A stretch of 64,000 nucleotides of DNA from Amia ocellicauda (Eukaryota; Chordata; Actinopteri; Amiiformes; Amiidae): NCBI RefSeq assembly GCF_036373705.1, contig NC_089866.1, positions 8,137,501-8,201,500 on the forward strand. The letters run 5' to 3'. Positions 35,601 through 49,571 of the stretch are shown one piece after another. The notes under the pieces are model-generated. The model was not told the DNA's origin. It made no database searches and saw nothing but the letters and a program-made list of their open reading frames with translations. Position numbers and translations under genes: made by a program. Within the stretch, counting starts at the first letter, position 1. Each line of letters starts with the position of its first letter.

Positions 35601-38600
35601 ATTATACCTTACGAAGCTTAGACACTATATTTTCCTGGAGTAACTTCAGACTGAGGTCTTCGGGGGAATGTAATATCTGAATTTAGTTTGTAAAGTGCTG
35701 TCTTACTGTTAGCTTTAAAGAGAGAGAGAGACCAGGAGACCTCACATAGAGAATGTCTACATCCCAAGATCAAAATATTTGTCTTTGAGGTGAATGTGGA
35801 AAGGAATATTTAACAGGTTATTTGTTTTTAACCTCAGCAAGTATCTTCCAGTTGTATTCAAAGCTATTTTTAACAGACACAAACTGAGGGGGAAATGCAT
35901 TCAGGGTTCTCCTCTCTCCCAAGGTAACACATTTCACAGCACTCTGCAAAACCTTTTGAGATTTAACAATATCAGACTGCCTTCAGTGGTCTTTGAAGGG
36001 TTTAAAGCACTTATCTTTTCATTCTGCTTGATGCCCAGCATTCTCCATTCCCTTTAGCGGCTCACATTGCCAAGAAAGCCCTCAGGATACAGAGCAGAAG
36101 TCCTTATTCTCGCCCCTCTCTCTCTCTGCAGTCTAGGGCCGCCCTCTCCCTCCTGGGTTATTGCTACTACCATATGCAAGACTTCACCAACGCTGCTGAA
36201 TGCTACGAGCAGCTGACACAACTCCATCCCGAGGTGGAGGAGTACAAACTGTACTACGCCCAGTCTCTGTACAAGGCCTGTGCCTTCCCGGAGGCCATGA
36301 AAGCCACATTTCTGCTGGACAGCCCAGGCAATCAGACCAAGGTAAAAGACAAAACAATACTAGACCAAAGTGGTGAATATGTTGTGGGTTCTCCCAATCG
36401 TCTTAATTAATAACAAAGAAACAAAATTGAAGATAATTTTTGAAGTTAGCTCTAGAACCTGGTCAAACAGGGAATCGTTCATTTTTCTCCCTCGATTTTA
36501 AAACTACTAATGTGGGAATAGATGTGGCCCAATTGCTGGTCATTTGTATGACATCTTGTGGGTTGAGTGTGAATTACATGATTAGCACGAATCCCTCTAA
36601 AATTATAGACTTTTGCTCAATGTTTTCGGTATGGGGGCACAGAAGCTGTAGGATTCATCGTGGACTTTCAAAAATGTAAATAGATAAATGCTTTTTTTTT
36701 ATTCCGTCTCCTACAGATGATAAAACTGCAAGCTGCCATCAAATATGGCGAGGAAGACTTAGCTGGAGCAAAGGTGAATGAAAACTTCTATGCACGTTCT
36801 TTTTTTGCACATTGCACATGTCTTTAAATGTGTTGGATCCAAATTTGCATAGTGTTGAGTTGTCTGTTCAGCTTGGGCCAAAACAAGTCTGTGCAGAGAA
36901 AAGGTACAATCAGCTTTTATACTCGCATTATATTGGCAGTTTCACGTTATCCCTTCACATGGCGCTTCGACCCGTGACATAATGTGTCCTTCCCTGAGAT
37001 AGAAGCTCCACCCATCTATGTAGCCGCGCTATCTTTGTTTTGTTTTGTTGGTTTATATCTCCCCTCGTTCTGTTTGCAATAGCACACTGAATCACAGCAT
37101 GGCGGTTTGTAATTCTCTTAGGGAAATGTTCTTGACTCTGGCTTGCTTGATCTTTCATTACTTGACTGAAAATCATTGGCTTGCAACCTCAGAGTCTGGT
37201 GGAGCAGCTGCCCCCGGAAGACGCAGACTATGAAATCAATCTCGGCTGCTTACTGTACAAGGAAGGCGAGTATGAAGAGGCCTGCAAGAAGTTCTTTGCC
37301 TCCATGCAGTTGATGGGCTATCAACCAGGTACCTCTGCCTTAAGTGTGCTTATATAACCCATCCTAATGTGGTGCTTTCAGAGCTCAAGAGCACATGGGT
37401 TGTGCATGCATGACTAAGATGGATGCAAACAGTTTCGGTGTTTTTTCCTATGAAAACCATACAATTTAAGCATGCCATTTAAAAAACAATCCTGTTGATC
37501 TTGCAAAACGCAGGGTAGCAATTGCACTGCTGAGGTTTGGATGGCGAGCAGAGACCTTTGGACCTTCAGTGCTGTGGTCCGTGGATGTCATCGGAAAAAG
37601 CACTGCATTCACACGGAGGCCGCCTTGTCCCAACTGCGTGTGTTTGTGTTTCAGATCTGTCGTACAACATCGCCCTGTGCTACTACAGTATGAAGCAGTA
37701 TGCCCCGGCCTTGAAGTACATCGCAGACATCATAGAACGGGGCATAAGGGAACACCCGGGTACGTAACTGACACCTGGGGAACTGTCTGTGTTATATTGA
37801 TCATGTTTTACACTTTGTTTCGAATTAACATTATGTGCAAGGGCTCCAACCCCTTGTAAGAGACCCCGTCGAACCCAGAAAAAACATACAATTAACATGC
37901 AGACAGGGGCTGAGTGCTGAGTTCGCCAAGAGCACACGGGTTACAATCCAGATAAATAATAACCAAGGTTTTTCGCCTCAAGTTTTCATTGGCATTATGC
38001 AGGGACAGAGGCAGTCGCTCGGTTTATTTGAAGACTGGATTTAATGAAATACCCGTCGTAAACCAGTTATATTAACAGTCATGGGGTGTAGCCATGGCAT
38101 GCCAGCTCGTCTGATGAGTAACAGCTTGGTTTGACTTCACACTGTGCAACAAAAAAAAAAAATAGGCCTCCGTCCAGTGTGGAGACTTGAAAAAGAAAAA
38201 CATAATTTACAAGACGTCCTGTTTCAGTCGCTTTTAGCAGCAGAACATTTCAAATTCAGCAGCATTCATATCGGCCACCAAATAAATAAGTTCAATTACA
38301 TCATTTGTCCCATTAAAATATACAGACCCAGAACTGGTGATAGCGTCAAGAGAGGGCAATCTGAACTCCAGCGGCCGACACTGAAACACAGCCGGCACTG
38401 TAATCCCATCCAGACAAAGGCTTCCGTTTATTACAATTAATCTGTTCTCACTGCAGTGATATCAGGGGTTCAAACGGCCGTGGGAGTGACTTGCACGCGG
38501 TTGTTATTTTGGTTATTAGAGCTTGACTCTTAAGACTGAAAGTAATCCGAGGAAGGTTAAGGAATATAGCGATTTCCTCCTGGCCTAAGAATTTCAGTCG

Positions 38601-41600
38601 TGCAACCTGGCTCCCTCTATGAGATGCATTTTAAATATAAATGAATCTGTAATCCATATATATAGGTATCACAGACTGAAATATATCCCATATATTTAAA
38701 ATAATTGGTCTATGAGAGGACACTTTTCTACCATATTGTGAAAGTATGTTTGTTCCACATGGGTCTTGATATCCATGTATTTATTTCTGCAGAAAGCGAG
38801 GCATCGCACCCGTTATTTATGCATGTTTTTCAGAACTGAGCGTTGGCATGACAACCGAAGGCATCGATGTGAGGAGTGTCGGCAACACGCTTGTTCTGCA
38901 CGAAACCGCATTGATCGAGGCCTTTAATCTCAAGGCTGCCATTGAATACCAGCTAAAGAACTGTGAGTACGGCAGCAAACCCTCAAGGACTTATTTCACC
39001 TGAGACAGCAGAGCAAACAGAAAAGCCTGCTAATGCCAAGGCTCTCTCACCGCCGGGTGAAATAAATACGGGGAGCAGAGGTGCTCAGCCTTCCCCTTGT
39101 GGCTGTGTCAGATGTCTGATATACATTCTGACATTCACATATTCGAATTGATATAATGGCTCAGTGTTCGCTCATATTTCCGCACGAGGCAGCCTTTAAA
39201 CCCAGGCCTTCATAATCATTATTACAGAAGACGTTGATCTTGGGTTTTGGTTGTCAGTAGTCCCTGAACTGTCCTAAGTCAGAACACTGGCTTGATTAAT
39301 TACTGTCAGGACAAGCGACTGTTTTATTTCACCTTCCCGATGCTGGTTTCTGTTACTTAGTTCATCAATATTGTGGTTAAATCTTAGAGCGTATTCAATT
39401 AGTCGGTCTGTGCTCTGCCACTACCATGCACAGATCTGTGTTTGTGTGTGTGTGTTTTCCCTCTAACTATTTTGCTAATTATTAACTTAACCGTTGTAAA
39501 GTTGTAAACTAACAAAACGGCAAAAGCTCCAGAGGTTGTCAGAGTGGTCGGATTAAACATTGAAGTTCCGTAGTTCCCAGCAATTTCTTTTCTGCCCTTT
39601 ATTTATTTCCACAGGGATGGCACAGGAATTGAAAATTCTTTGTCTTCCTCAGATCGCTTGTCTCGGCTTGAGAGAACGAGATGACCTAAGATAGATCGGG
39701 GCCTTGGAGACATGCTATAAAATTCAGAAAAGCAGCTATTGTCCTATTGATTCAAACGTTTCATTTATTTTGCATGCGGATTGCCTTGAACTGCATGAGC
39801 CAAATTGGATTTAATGGCACTGGAGACACTAATCCAATATGAAGTATATGTGCCTGCTAATTTTTCTTACTTTGCCTCCCTCATTCATAAATTCTCATTA
39901 ACTTTAATAGCAGAAAAAGCCACGTTGATGGCATGTGGAATGAATCGGCTGCGTTTTCCATCATATCAGCGTCCCTTTGTCTATTCAGCAGGATGCAGAA
40001 GTTATGAGTAACTCTCAGCAGTTCTGATAGCAAGAGTCTCGGAGGTGCCGACAGTAAACAGATCCATTATAATCACCTTTGATGGCTGAACTGTCCAACG
40101 TCTGGACTGAAATATCTTTAGGGTGATCTTATGGACCCGTTAAGCCTTTTGTTTTTATTTGTTTTTGAGTAACAGGCGTGCACTCCTCTAGAACATAATT
40201 TAAATTTGCAGCTGGATATTAACATTTTCCTTTCCAATTTTTGAATGGTTTCAGATGATGCAGCCCAGGAAGCCTTGACTGACATGCCCCCTCGTTCAGA
40301 GGAGGTAGGAACAACAACTATACACTGAATTCTCCTTTAATTAGTGCTTATTATTAAAGGAAGTAGAATTGGTCAATGTATTGTTTTGTAAATTGATTAA
40401 ATCCTCGGCTATGTTAATCTAAATGGCATCGGCATAGGATTGTTGGTAATACACGTATACTTCAAAAGGGTTTATAACAAAATCAGCAGAAATGTGGTAT
40501 TGCTATTTAATAATGCTCCATTGACTCCAGTTAGATTTTTACTTGATATGAAAAAAATAGTTCTATATTTTCAGGTATTAAAGGAAAAAGAAAAAAGAAA
40601 CATCTGCTCATGAAGCATTTTGGGGTTTGTCCCACCCACTGGCATGATGGTACTTCATTTCATCTCTGCGTAATTTGCACCTGCACAGTCATGCCAATCC
40701 CTGTCTTTATGTTCAGACAGGCGGTACACAGCTCTTATCTGTGTCATCTTCATATTAGTGCAATATTGTCATCCCTGGCCTGTGTTTTCCATGACAAGCA
40801 AGAAATTAAACTGACACCATCAGACTCTTTACTACTGTATCACATTTTTACTGAAATATTTTGTTAAATTATATATATTTTTTAAATTACCCATAGAATT
40901 ACTCCAAGGAGTTATTTAAGTCTTTGAAACTAAGTGATCTGAGGAAAGTAAGTTTGCTTGTTAGATTGTCCTTCAAAATTGCAATGCATCTGGAGACTAT
41001 AAAACTCCCATCAACGCATTTCTGAAATAATGAGCCATTTCTTTCCCAGCATCCAGTCTGGCTCGTGTGTAGTTAGTGAGGCACGGCACACCTGCTCTGA
41101 AGAAGAGGAATGATACAGGGCTGTAGGAACATGCCTTTATGTAATCATCCGGCACCTAGAAAAGACACATTACTCCTCAGCAGACTTTGCCTCTTATGTA
41201 ACTCACTTAATTGGACACTAAGTTCGTAGTTCTCAGGCAAGGGACTGCAACAGCTGGGATGCAGACTGTCACTTTTACCTGGTGAACTGCATATGAAAAA
41301 CACACTCAATCTGCAGTCCCCTATGTGGTTTTATAGATCAGGAATTTCCACTCCTAGTGGAAAAGAGGAAGAGGAAAAGGGATCTAAGGGATCATGCCCA
41401 TTTGCTTCTATGCAAAAAACAGTAGGCAGAAGGCATTTTCAGCTCATCAAATATAAATAATGTAATAATTCTTATTTGAACAGCCGCCCAGCACAGTACA
41501 CTTTTTTCTTTTAAGGAAACAGGTTGCATCTTGACAATTGTTGTATAATACCTTCTCTGGGACCGTTTCTCAGTATCCCAGTTGGTCGGTTTACCTTATC

Positions 41601-44600
41601 CCACTCATTTGAAAGTGGAGCACTTGCATGTTGGAAAAGCTCTATTAATGTGCTGTCATTCAATTGTCTTAAAATAAATTGCCTTCCATTCCCTAGCTGC
41701 AGTCGATTACAGATATTATAGCAGACCCTCGTTTTTCGGGGAGCTGAAGCCTTTTGGAATAAGTCAGTGGGGCTAGCGCTCGAAGTTAGCTACTGCCCTC
41801 TTGTGGGCAATGATTGTCTGTTTACTCTGAAATCTAAATATTTATTAAAGGAATGTAAAGGTGTGCATAAAACATAAAATTCTTTATTAGTCGTGTAATT
41901 AAAAACCTAGAAATTTGATAGCATGAGCAAGCAGGGGTGGTGATGAGTATCTGTTCATCAAAAAAAAAAGACAGATATACATTTATTTTTTTACTTATCT
42001 CCAACCCCACTACATTTTGATAGATATATATTCCTTGCCTTTGATATTGCATGGTGGGTTTTCATTTTATTTTAACAGGACCTGAAATGCTATCACATTT
42101 GTGTGTGAGACTCAGAGTCTGTGCTTGTTGGTAATTATAGGAGCTGGACCCAGTGTCTCTGCATAATCAAGCCCTGATGAACATGGACTCCAGACCCACC
42201 GAGGGCTTTGAGAAGCTGGCCTTCCTGCTGCAGCAGAACCCCTTCCCCCCAGTGACGTTCGGGAACCTGCTTCTTCTCTACTGCAAATACGAGGTGCGTT
42301 TTCAGCCGTCATCTCCAAACGCGAGCGCTTCTTGCTGATTCTGAAGAATATGCCCCTGGAGATGTTTAAGATTATCAAGCCCGAATGAAGGAAAACCTTT
42401 ATTTTCTTTTATGTCCTAGCAGATTCAGCCATGCAATGCAGACATTTGATTTTCCTACACATCAGTCAGAGAGCTCTTGTAATATTCCAGGATTGCAGGT
42501 GGTGATTTAATTATCCCAGTTACTCTGAGAATTTGGGAACTAGAGGTTTGTAGTGTTGGCTCGCGCTTTGATTTCCCCAGGATATTTTTAGCAGGTAGAT
42601 AATATTAACACATCTTCAAAGACACTGTCCTGCTGTGTACTCTTTAATCCTGGTTGAATCATACCCTACCAATTTCCCCTTGTTTGGAAGTAGTTCAATA
42701 TAACGCAATCACGTTTTGCAGAGAATGGTGACTGGAAGCAATGCACTTCATGTTTTGTTGTCCTACTTTCTAGTACTTCGACCTGGCTGCAGATGTCTTA
42801 GCTGAAAATGCACACCTGACATACAAGTTCCTGTCTCCGGTAAGGGGCTTCTGTTTTCCCCATGTATCTTTTTTTATTGTAATATGGGAGTCTAATGGTA
42901 TACATTGATGTCTGGAATTTTGGGCTCCGCACAAGTGTGTCAGTCTGTGTAATTAAAGAATAAATCTGAGAAGCCTTCTGCATTCAAGAACAAGGGTCCT
43001 TTTGTTTAGTCTTAATATGCGCTGCATTAAAATGCCTTCTTAAACTGTAATCCTTGTAAAACTTATAATGATAAGTATGCGATTTATTTACAGTTTTTGG
43101 GGTGAGATATCCTTCATTTCTTTGTTCGCTTTCCCAGATCTGTGACAGTCTTGCTTGTTCTCTCGTTCCGAAAATGGAGCTTCAGAAACTAGATTGGTTT
43201 TGCTGTGGGCTAGATTGTGAATTAGTCGTGACAGAAACCGTAACGGAGAGGAGCAAGAAGTGGAGCGCTCTCTGTGTAGTGTTGGTTACAAAATTCAGCC
43301 TGAGCCCATGAAAAATATGACCCATCCTATTTGAGAGAAAGGAGGTGAAAGTTGAAAACTGGAGTCTGAGCAAGAATCTGTAACTTAATAATTAACACTA
43401 TAAAAAGGCAGTTTATATGATAGCAGGAATTTCACTGCTTAGTCCCAAAGAATTGCATTAGACGATAAATCTCTCTCTTCCTATTTATTATCGTCTGCCC
43501 AAAAATCTGTCTTATTTTATGTTGACAAGCCTCGTAATGAATGTTAGCCAAAACTGGTAGTTCTTTGTTTTATTTTTGTTTTTTTGGTTGTTGTTTTTTT
43601 GTCCTGTACTCCCATTGATATCGATCTCTCGTCTGTCTCGGCGCTACAGCTGCAGAATTCACAATAAACCTTCAGGCACTCAGGCTATAATGTACTTCGT
43701 TTGGTGGTTATAGGCTTTCTGTAAAGTAGGCAACCGCTGTAATGGAAATCAATGCGACAGTGCAGAAAACAGAAGGCAATTTTTGACAGTTGTAGTCGTT
43801 TTTAAAACATAAAATAATAAATTAAAATCTCTCCTTTGACTGCATTCAACATCCTTCTTGTATGTCTAATATCCATCCTTTATGTATTGTCTGATTATCT
43901 ATAATACCTACTGTGCTGGACCCTACCTTGTGAGGAGCCAAAAGTTTTTCTGTCATTTGAATCTTAATATTGCCCTCCTTTGCAGCCATTTGTTAGAACT
44001 ACAGAAAGAGACAGGCATTCTTTAAAAGCATCATCCTCCCTGAAGAAGACACGTCTGTTTAGAATTATCTGTTATTGTAGGTAAAGAAACCCATTAGGGA
44101 AGAAAAATTGCTTTTAGTGTAGAGACCTGATGGAATATAAGCGCGGGGTATTTCAGATTGAAAGCATGCTGCCCTTTCTCCCCGTCCTAAGTTTGGCATT
44201 TCAAGAGGTTCTTGAAATGACTCAAGACAAGACATATAAACACATTTCCCTCTGCTCAATGGAAGGATTCTTCAGCAAATATCATGTAATAGTTTTTCTT
44301 AACATACTCATTCCTATAAAAAATGAAAACATATTTTTTTTCTTTACTTTGTTGCTGTAGTACCTGTATGAGTTTCTCGATGCCATGATAACGTGTCAGA
44401 CTGCACCAGAAGAGGTACGAATTCCTGTTTCTTCTTATTCTTCTTAATTTTCATCATCTTCTGGATGTTACATTTTTCAATTCAATCCAGTGTCTTGTTA
44501 TTGATGTACAAAATAAACCACCGAAATGTGAACTCTTTCCTTGGCCGCTTCCAGGCATTCAGAAAGTTTGATGAGGGGGCCGGTAAACTGACAGAGCAGC

Positions 44601-47600
44601 TACGCAAGCTGACAAAACAGGTAATGCATTTTACCTCATCCCTTTCAACATATGGCAGTGCGCTGTAACAGACCATCAATGAAGGCATCCACAAGACTTG
44701 AAATGTAACACGGTATGGTGAATCTTCTGAATTGTTAAATTCTTGTTGTCTGGTGCCTATTTTTCCCTTCATGAAAGGCACCTATCCATCTTTGTCTCCA
44801 TGTAAAGTCTGAAGGATTTAGTTTCGTCACCATTTTTCTTCCCCCTTGGTTTCATATTGATAGGTGAAGGACAGATGTATTGTTTCTGTTTTTTCTTTAT
44901 TGTTGTGAGGAACAGTATATCATGACCTGTGCTCTATAGTTCATGCATTGTATTGAAAAGGATCTGTAGGTGACCTGGTGTTTGAAAAGTAAATCCTAGA
45001 TTGACCTTGCTTAGGCACTGCTGTTATTCAGTCACCGTTGCAAACCTGGCTTTTGCAGTGTAATAATTCGGTAATGTCTTTGGTGTCAGCTGGTGTTCTA
45101 TACACTGTGAGTGATTTCAAAATTGTGTTTTTGATGATTAATTCAGGTTCAAGAGGCACGGCATAATCGGGACGATGAGGCAGTGAAGAAGGCAGTCAAC
45201 GAATATGACCAAGCTCTTGAGAAGTGAGTAATCTTATATTTTCAGGCCGCATAGTTGTGATGAATCCCGTTCAGGTGTGCTTGCTGACACTGAACTGCTG
45301 GGTTCTGTGCTTCTCGTCCAGGTATATCCCAGTGCTGATGGCCCAGGCCAAGATCTACTGGAACCTGGAGAACTACCACATGGTGGAGAAGATCTTCCGC
45401 AAGTCGGTGGAGTTTTGCAACGAGCACGACGTGTGGAAGCTGAATGTGGCTCACGTCCTGTTCATGCAGGAGAACAAGTACAAGGAGGCGATCGGCTTCT
45501 ACGAGCCCATCGTGAAAAAGCACTACGACAATGTGAGTGTGAGGGAAACCAAAACCCTGTGTTCTCACCAGCATTTGAATTGACTGTAGTCCCCGTGTTG
45601 CTGTGCAATAATTTCACTGGCAAATTATTTTGTTCTACATTAGTTTAAAAAAGTGGATGATTTGCTAAATTGAATTATGAAAAAAACAGCAAGGTAGAAT
45701 ATTGACATAATTTCTCACATTTTGCAAGCTGGAGGGGGTGCATTAGCATCCTTTCAGGAAATTATAATTCCTGCATTCCACAAATGCTGACTAAAATGCA
45801 TTCACATGTCTGTCAAAATTGACTAGTTGCAGCGTCTATTTAATCCTCGTCTTGCTGTGAGGCCCCTGCATTGTTCTTGGAGTCACATTCGTTTAGACGC
45901 CTGTGATTACAAACACTCTGCTGAGTTGTCATTGTTAGAAGGCGACAGAATGCGCTCTCTGCTTACACTCTGGTCTGAGACGTATAACCCTGCTTCCAAC
46001 TGTGTTGTGCTCTTCCGTTTGCCTCAGCTGGAGCAGTGTAACATTCAGGAATGTCCCTGCAAGAGGAAGACATCGGTAATGCGCAGCAGTGAAGTGGGGT
46101 GTTTGATTTGCTTCCGTTTTTCGATCTCAACATGGCCTGAGCGTGCTTCCCATGCATGGATTGTGTTGTGCTGCCACATTGGATCTTTGAACCAGTCTTA
46201 TCTGTTCCTAATTTTGTATCATTATGAATATATATTCGAAACTAAAAATCAGTTTTCCATCTTCTCTGTAGATCCTCAATGTGAGTGCGATTGTGCTGGC
46301 TAATCTCTGCGTCTCCTATATCATGACGAGTCAGAATGAGGAGGTAAGCTTCGGCATGCCAGTGTTTTATAATGCTCTTCAACAACTGTTTAATTCCCCT
46401 CTGCCTCAGAGGCCATCCAAGCTCAAATGAGTTTAATAGTGTTGGATGAAAAATACCTGCAGGACACTTTAACCTTGCCTCATGCAGTTATGAAATTTTA
46501 ATCTCATCTGGGATATTAGATCAAATAAGCCTGGAGGAATTCCATCAATGATTCATTAACTGTCAAAGATTATTTTTTTAAGAGTAATACTTTAAAATAA
46601 ATAAATAAAGGAGAACTAATTGAAGCACTACTGATTTACCAGCAAAAATGACCACAGATAAAAAGACACGCAACTTGACTTCACTATTGGCTCTTTCAGT
46701 CCGAGCATTGAAGAGTGAGTTACTTGGTTTTGTTTATTAACAAAAAAAGAGACGTCTCTGTGGCGAACTAATGAGACGCAAAATTGCTTCCTCCTTAGGC
46801 CGAGGAGCTGATGAGAAAAATTGAGAAAGAAGAAGAACAGATCTCCTATGATGATCCTGATAAGAAAGTGTATCATCTGTGCATTGTGAACCTCGTGATT
46901 GGGTGAGCTCTTTTTACATACCTGTGTTACCAGTCGATTGCTGTCACCTGTCACCTGTCACCTCAGGCTCTTGTAGCCTAAACTATAAATCGAATAGAGG
47001 AAAAGAAGAAGAATAATTCCAAAGCAAACCAAAAACTCGCTGTGTACGTGTAAGAGTTTGCCAGTCGTATCAGCAGGTTATTCTTCAACAACAAATCTTT
47101 TCAAAGCAATTAAACTAAACGCAGACTGGTTCTGTTTTCAATTAACTGTACGGTTGACACAGTATTGTCGTATTTCATGTACCGTGCTTTAGAGTTGAAT
47201 TGGGATCCGATGCATGGACACCATTTTAATTTTCTCAATTCCTGCTCCCACAGAACCTTGTACTGTGCAAAAGGTAATTACGACTTTGGGATTTCCCGTG
47301 TGATCAAGAGCTTGGAGCCTTACAATAAAAAGGTATGAAATATCCTTTCCCTCCTCATTAGTCACATCTGTGTCTTCGTTGTGCTCAGAAATACTCAGAA
47401 GCCGCTTTGAAATAATGCCTCTTGAATTTGGTTGACTAGACTGGTTTCTGACTCTCAGTGAAAACTGTCAGGGAGCCTCCAAAACACAACTGTCCCTTAC
47501 TGACCTCAAATCTGTACTCATGGATCACACAGAGTTCAGAGAGAGATTTGGTGTCATACAGCTGGTGTGTTTATCCTCTTATATACCATATGTTTTTCAA

Positions 47601-49406
47601 GTACTCACTTTTGATTCCAGTTATGATTGAATCTCTTTTCATGTAAAACATTAATCGGTCACATTTAAATTTTCCACGGCTCACAGTTTAACCTTGTCCA
47701 AATACGACCCCGCTAGCAGTGCACCGGGACAGTATTAAATGTAACTCTGTTAGCTCTTATTCAAATGCATCTTACCTAGCATGCAAAATCAGCAGTGACA
47801 ACAAAGGGAAAAGGTGTCCCCTCATTTCTGCACAATCAATCGAACAAACAGCATAATTTAGCTTCTGACAGAGCAATTTGTTTCTGCTCGTATCTTCCTC
47901 TGTGTTGGCTGTGTGGGGTGTGGAAACGTCAGTGCCAGCAAAAGGAAACAAGGATGATTGCAGCCGCGGTAATAATCTGTCTCGTCTTCACTGCGAGGCG
48001 TCCGTTGAACTTGACCAATCTCAGCGGCAGCCAAAAACCTTATTTCAGAATATGGCCGATTGCCCCAGTTGTCATTTTCACCTCTAAACAAGAAGTAGGT
48101 TAAAGAGGAAAGGAAAAGACACCAGGATAATAACATGCAGAGATCAACCACAACTTTTTGCATAGTGTTACTAAGCCATTCCACTGGCTTTATCAACAAA
48201 TCTCTTAGCAGAGAAATGTTTTCTCCATCTTATTAGCTGCATTGTGTATTTTACTCTCACCCAGACGTGTTTTCCCTCTGATTGCAAAATAACAGGTTCA
48301 GGTTTCCTATTGGGATGCACCGTCAGCCAGTTGGAACGTCATTCCAGCTCACTATCAATTAAAGAGGTTTCGTCTTTGTTTTCAGGTTGTGGCATCTCCT
48401 GAGAGCCGCCGTGACAATCTATTTGTCAGTCATTTAAAGGCATCGACAGGGGATCACAGGTCTTGTAGTCAAGAGTGAGGGGAGAGAAGAAGCATGTCAA
48501 TAATGAACTTGCTTGTTAGACTGGTATAACTATATCTTAAGAAAACGATAACAAAAAAAGTAGAGAACCTTAGTAGGATTTTAGCACGTGGCAGTGTTCC
48601 TTGATGGGGCAGTGTGCCGCTGATCCAAATGTTTTCATTTCAACCTGCAGCTGGGGACAGACACTTGGTACTACGCTAAGAGGTGCTTCCTCTCGCTGCT
48701 GGAGAACATGTCAAAGCACATGATCATGCTGCGGGACAGCGTGGTACAAGAGTGTGTCCAATTCCTGGAGCACTGCGAGAGTAAGTTCCTTCTCCAACTA
48801 ATTACAGGCGTGTTGTGGTTCCGTGGAGATCTGTGGATTCCCTGTTGAAAAAGGGCGCAATACTATAAATAAAACGTAGGCTGGAGCGCCATGGCATTGC
48901 AAGACTGGCTAATTAAGTCCTGTTGTTGTTGTTTTGCATTACAACGCTTCAACGGAATTAAGTTGGACTGCATTACTGATAGATTTGAGATTTGCTGTCA
49001 CCCGAGGTGTGAATTATAATGTTTTGCTCGTTTTAAATGAAATGTTGAGGTTCCTCTGAAGTTATAAGTGAAGGCAGCAAATAGATATAATACATAAGCA
49101 ACTAAACGTTTTAGACTTATTCTTGTTGCCGTACTTGTCACGGCAGGGCCCTCGAGAGTACGGCGATGCGCTCTATTCGGAACAGTGGAGATCAGCTGCC
49201 GAACGCTAATGAGCCTCTAGATCCCTTGCACACAAAGGGAGTAATTGTTTTCTTTCCCTCCTTTTCAAGTTTATGGAAAGAACGTGCCAGCCCTCATCGA
49301 GCAGCCCCTGGAGGAGGACCGCATGCACATCGGGAAGAACACGGTCACGTACGAGGCGCGGCTCCTCAAGGCGCTCATCTATGAGATCATTGGGTGGAAT
49401 CAGTAG
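32619..49406 (+). CDS. ttc30a: Tetratricopeptide repeat protein 30 / IFT70
   Basis: Core subunit of intraflagellar transport complex B, a TPR superhelix that clasps IFT52/IFT88. The zebrafish fleer mutant (ttc30a) shows a role in axoneme structure and tubulin polyglutamylation. The 19 exons are 32619-32672, 32896-32961, 36132-36341, 36717-36773, 37193-37328, 37655-37759, 38834-38962, 40255-40304, 42141-42293, 42774-42839, 44361-44414, 44555-44620, 45147-45223, 45322-45532, 46272-46343, 46799-46902, 47254-47332, 48651-48780 and 49270-49406. All have GT-AG borders and phases close, giving 651 residues (human about 665). Family signatures include GMTTEGIDVRSVGNTLVLH, NQALMNMDSRPTEGFEKL, KIYWNLENYHMVEKIFRKSV and the C-terminal KALIYEIIGWNQ. 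The N-terminus (MTLTAIKDGEYTATVYKMIK) matches the family start. Mammalian TTC30A and TTC30B are single-exon genes, so this is the intron-containing form. I cannot tell paralogue a from b. Confidence 0.97.
40897..40947 (+). other. Candidate in-frame cassette exon in TTC30 intron 8
   Basis: A 51-base open segment (NYSKELFKSLKLSDLRK) preceded by CCCATAG and followed by a strong GTAAGT donor. Both neighbouring exon borders are phase 0, so inclusion would add 17 residues between PPRSEE and ELDPVS without a frame shift. Human TTC30 has no such insert. It could be a chance pair of sites. Confidence 0.2.
41794..41806 (-). promoter_or_regulatory. CTCF-like motif
   Basis: The minus strand reads CCACAAGAGGGCA, close to the CTCF core CCASYAGRKGGC with one mismatch. 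It lies inside TTC30 intron 8. Single motif hits are common by chance. Confidence 0.25.
46028..46075 (+). other. Candidate in-frame cassette exon in TTC30 intron 14
   Basis: A 48-base open segment (LEQCNIQECPCKRKTS) between a pyrimidine-rich acceptor (CTTCCGTTTGCCTCAG) and a GTAATG donor. The neighbouring exons meet in phase 0, so 16 residues, four of them Cys, could be added within KKHYDN/ILNVSA. This would disrupt a conserved helix, which argues against routine use. Confidence 0.2.
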
Positions 49407-49565
49407 GCCCTGTAAAACTTATCTCCTATGCCTTCTCATTTCTCCCTCTGAGACGAGCAATGGGAAGCATAACCGATATCCATCAAAGCATAGAAAATAC
49501 ACTCAGGGGGACGGGTAAGAAAATTACATTTTCATTTACAGCAGGTGCCCTTTCCTGACATCTAA

Positions 49566-49571
49566 AATAAA
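49566..49571 (+). terminator. TTC30 polyadenylation signal candidate
   Basis: AATAAA 160 bases after the TTC30 stop codon. A second AATAAA lies at 49,882-49,887. Either would fit. The convergent C16orf89 gene ends at 50,211, so the 3' untranslated regions share an 800-base gap with no other gene. Confidence 0.5.

Noticed and set aside
45827-46303. Plus-strand open frame of 158 codons in TTC30
   Set aside because: It runs through intron 14 and into exon 15 in the wrong frame. It is a by-product of intron openness.
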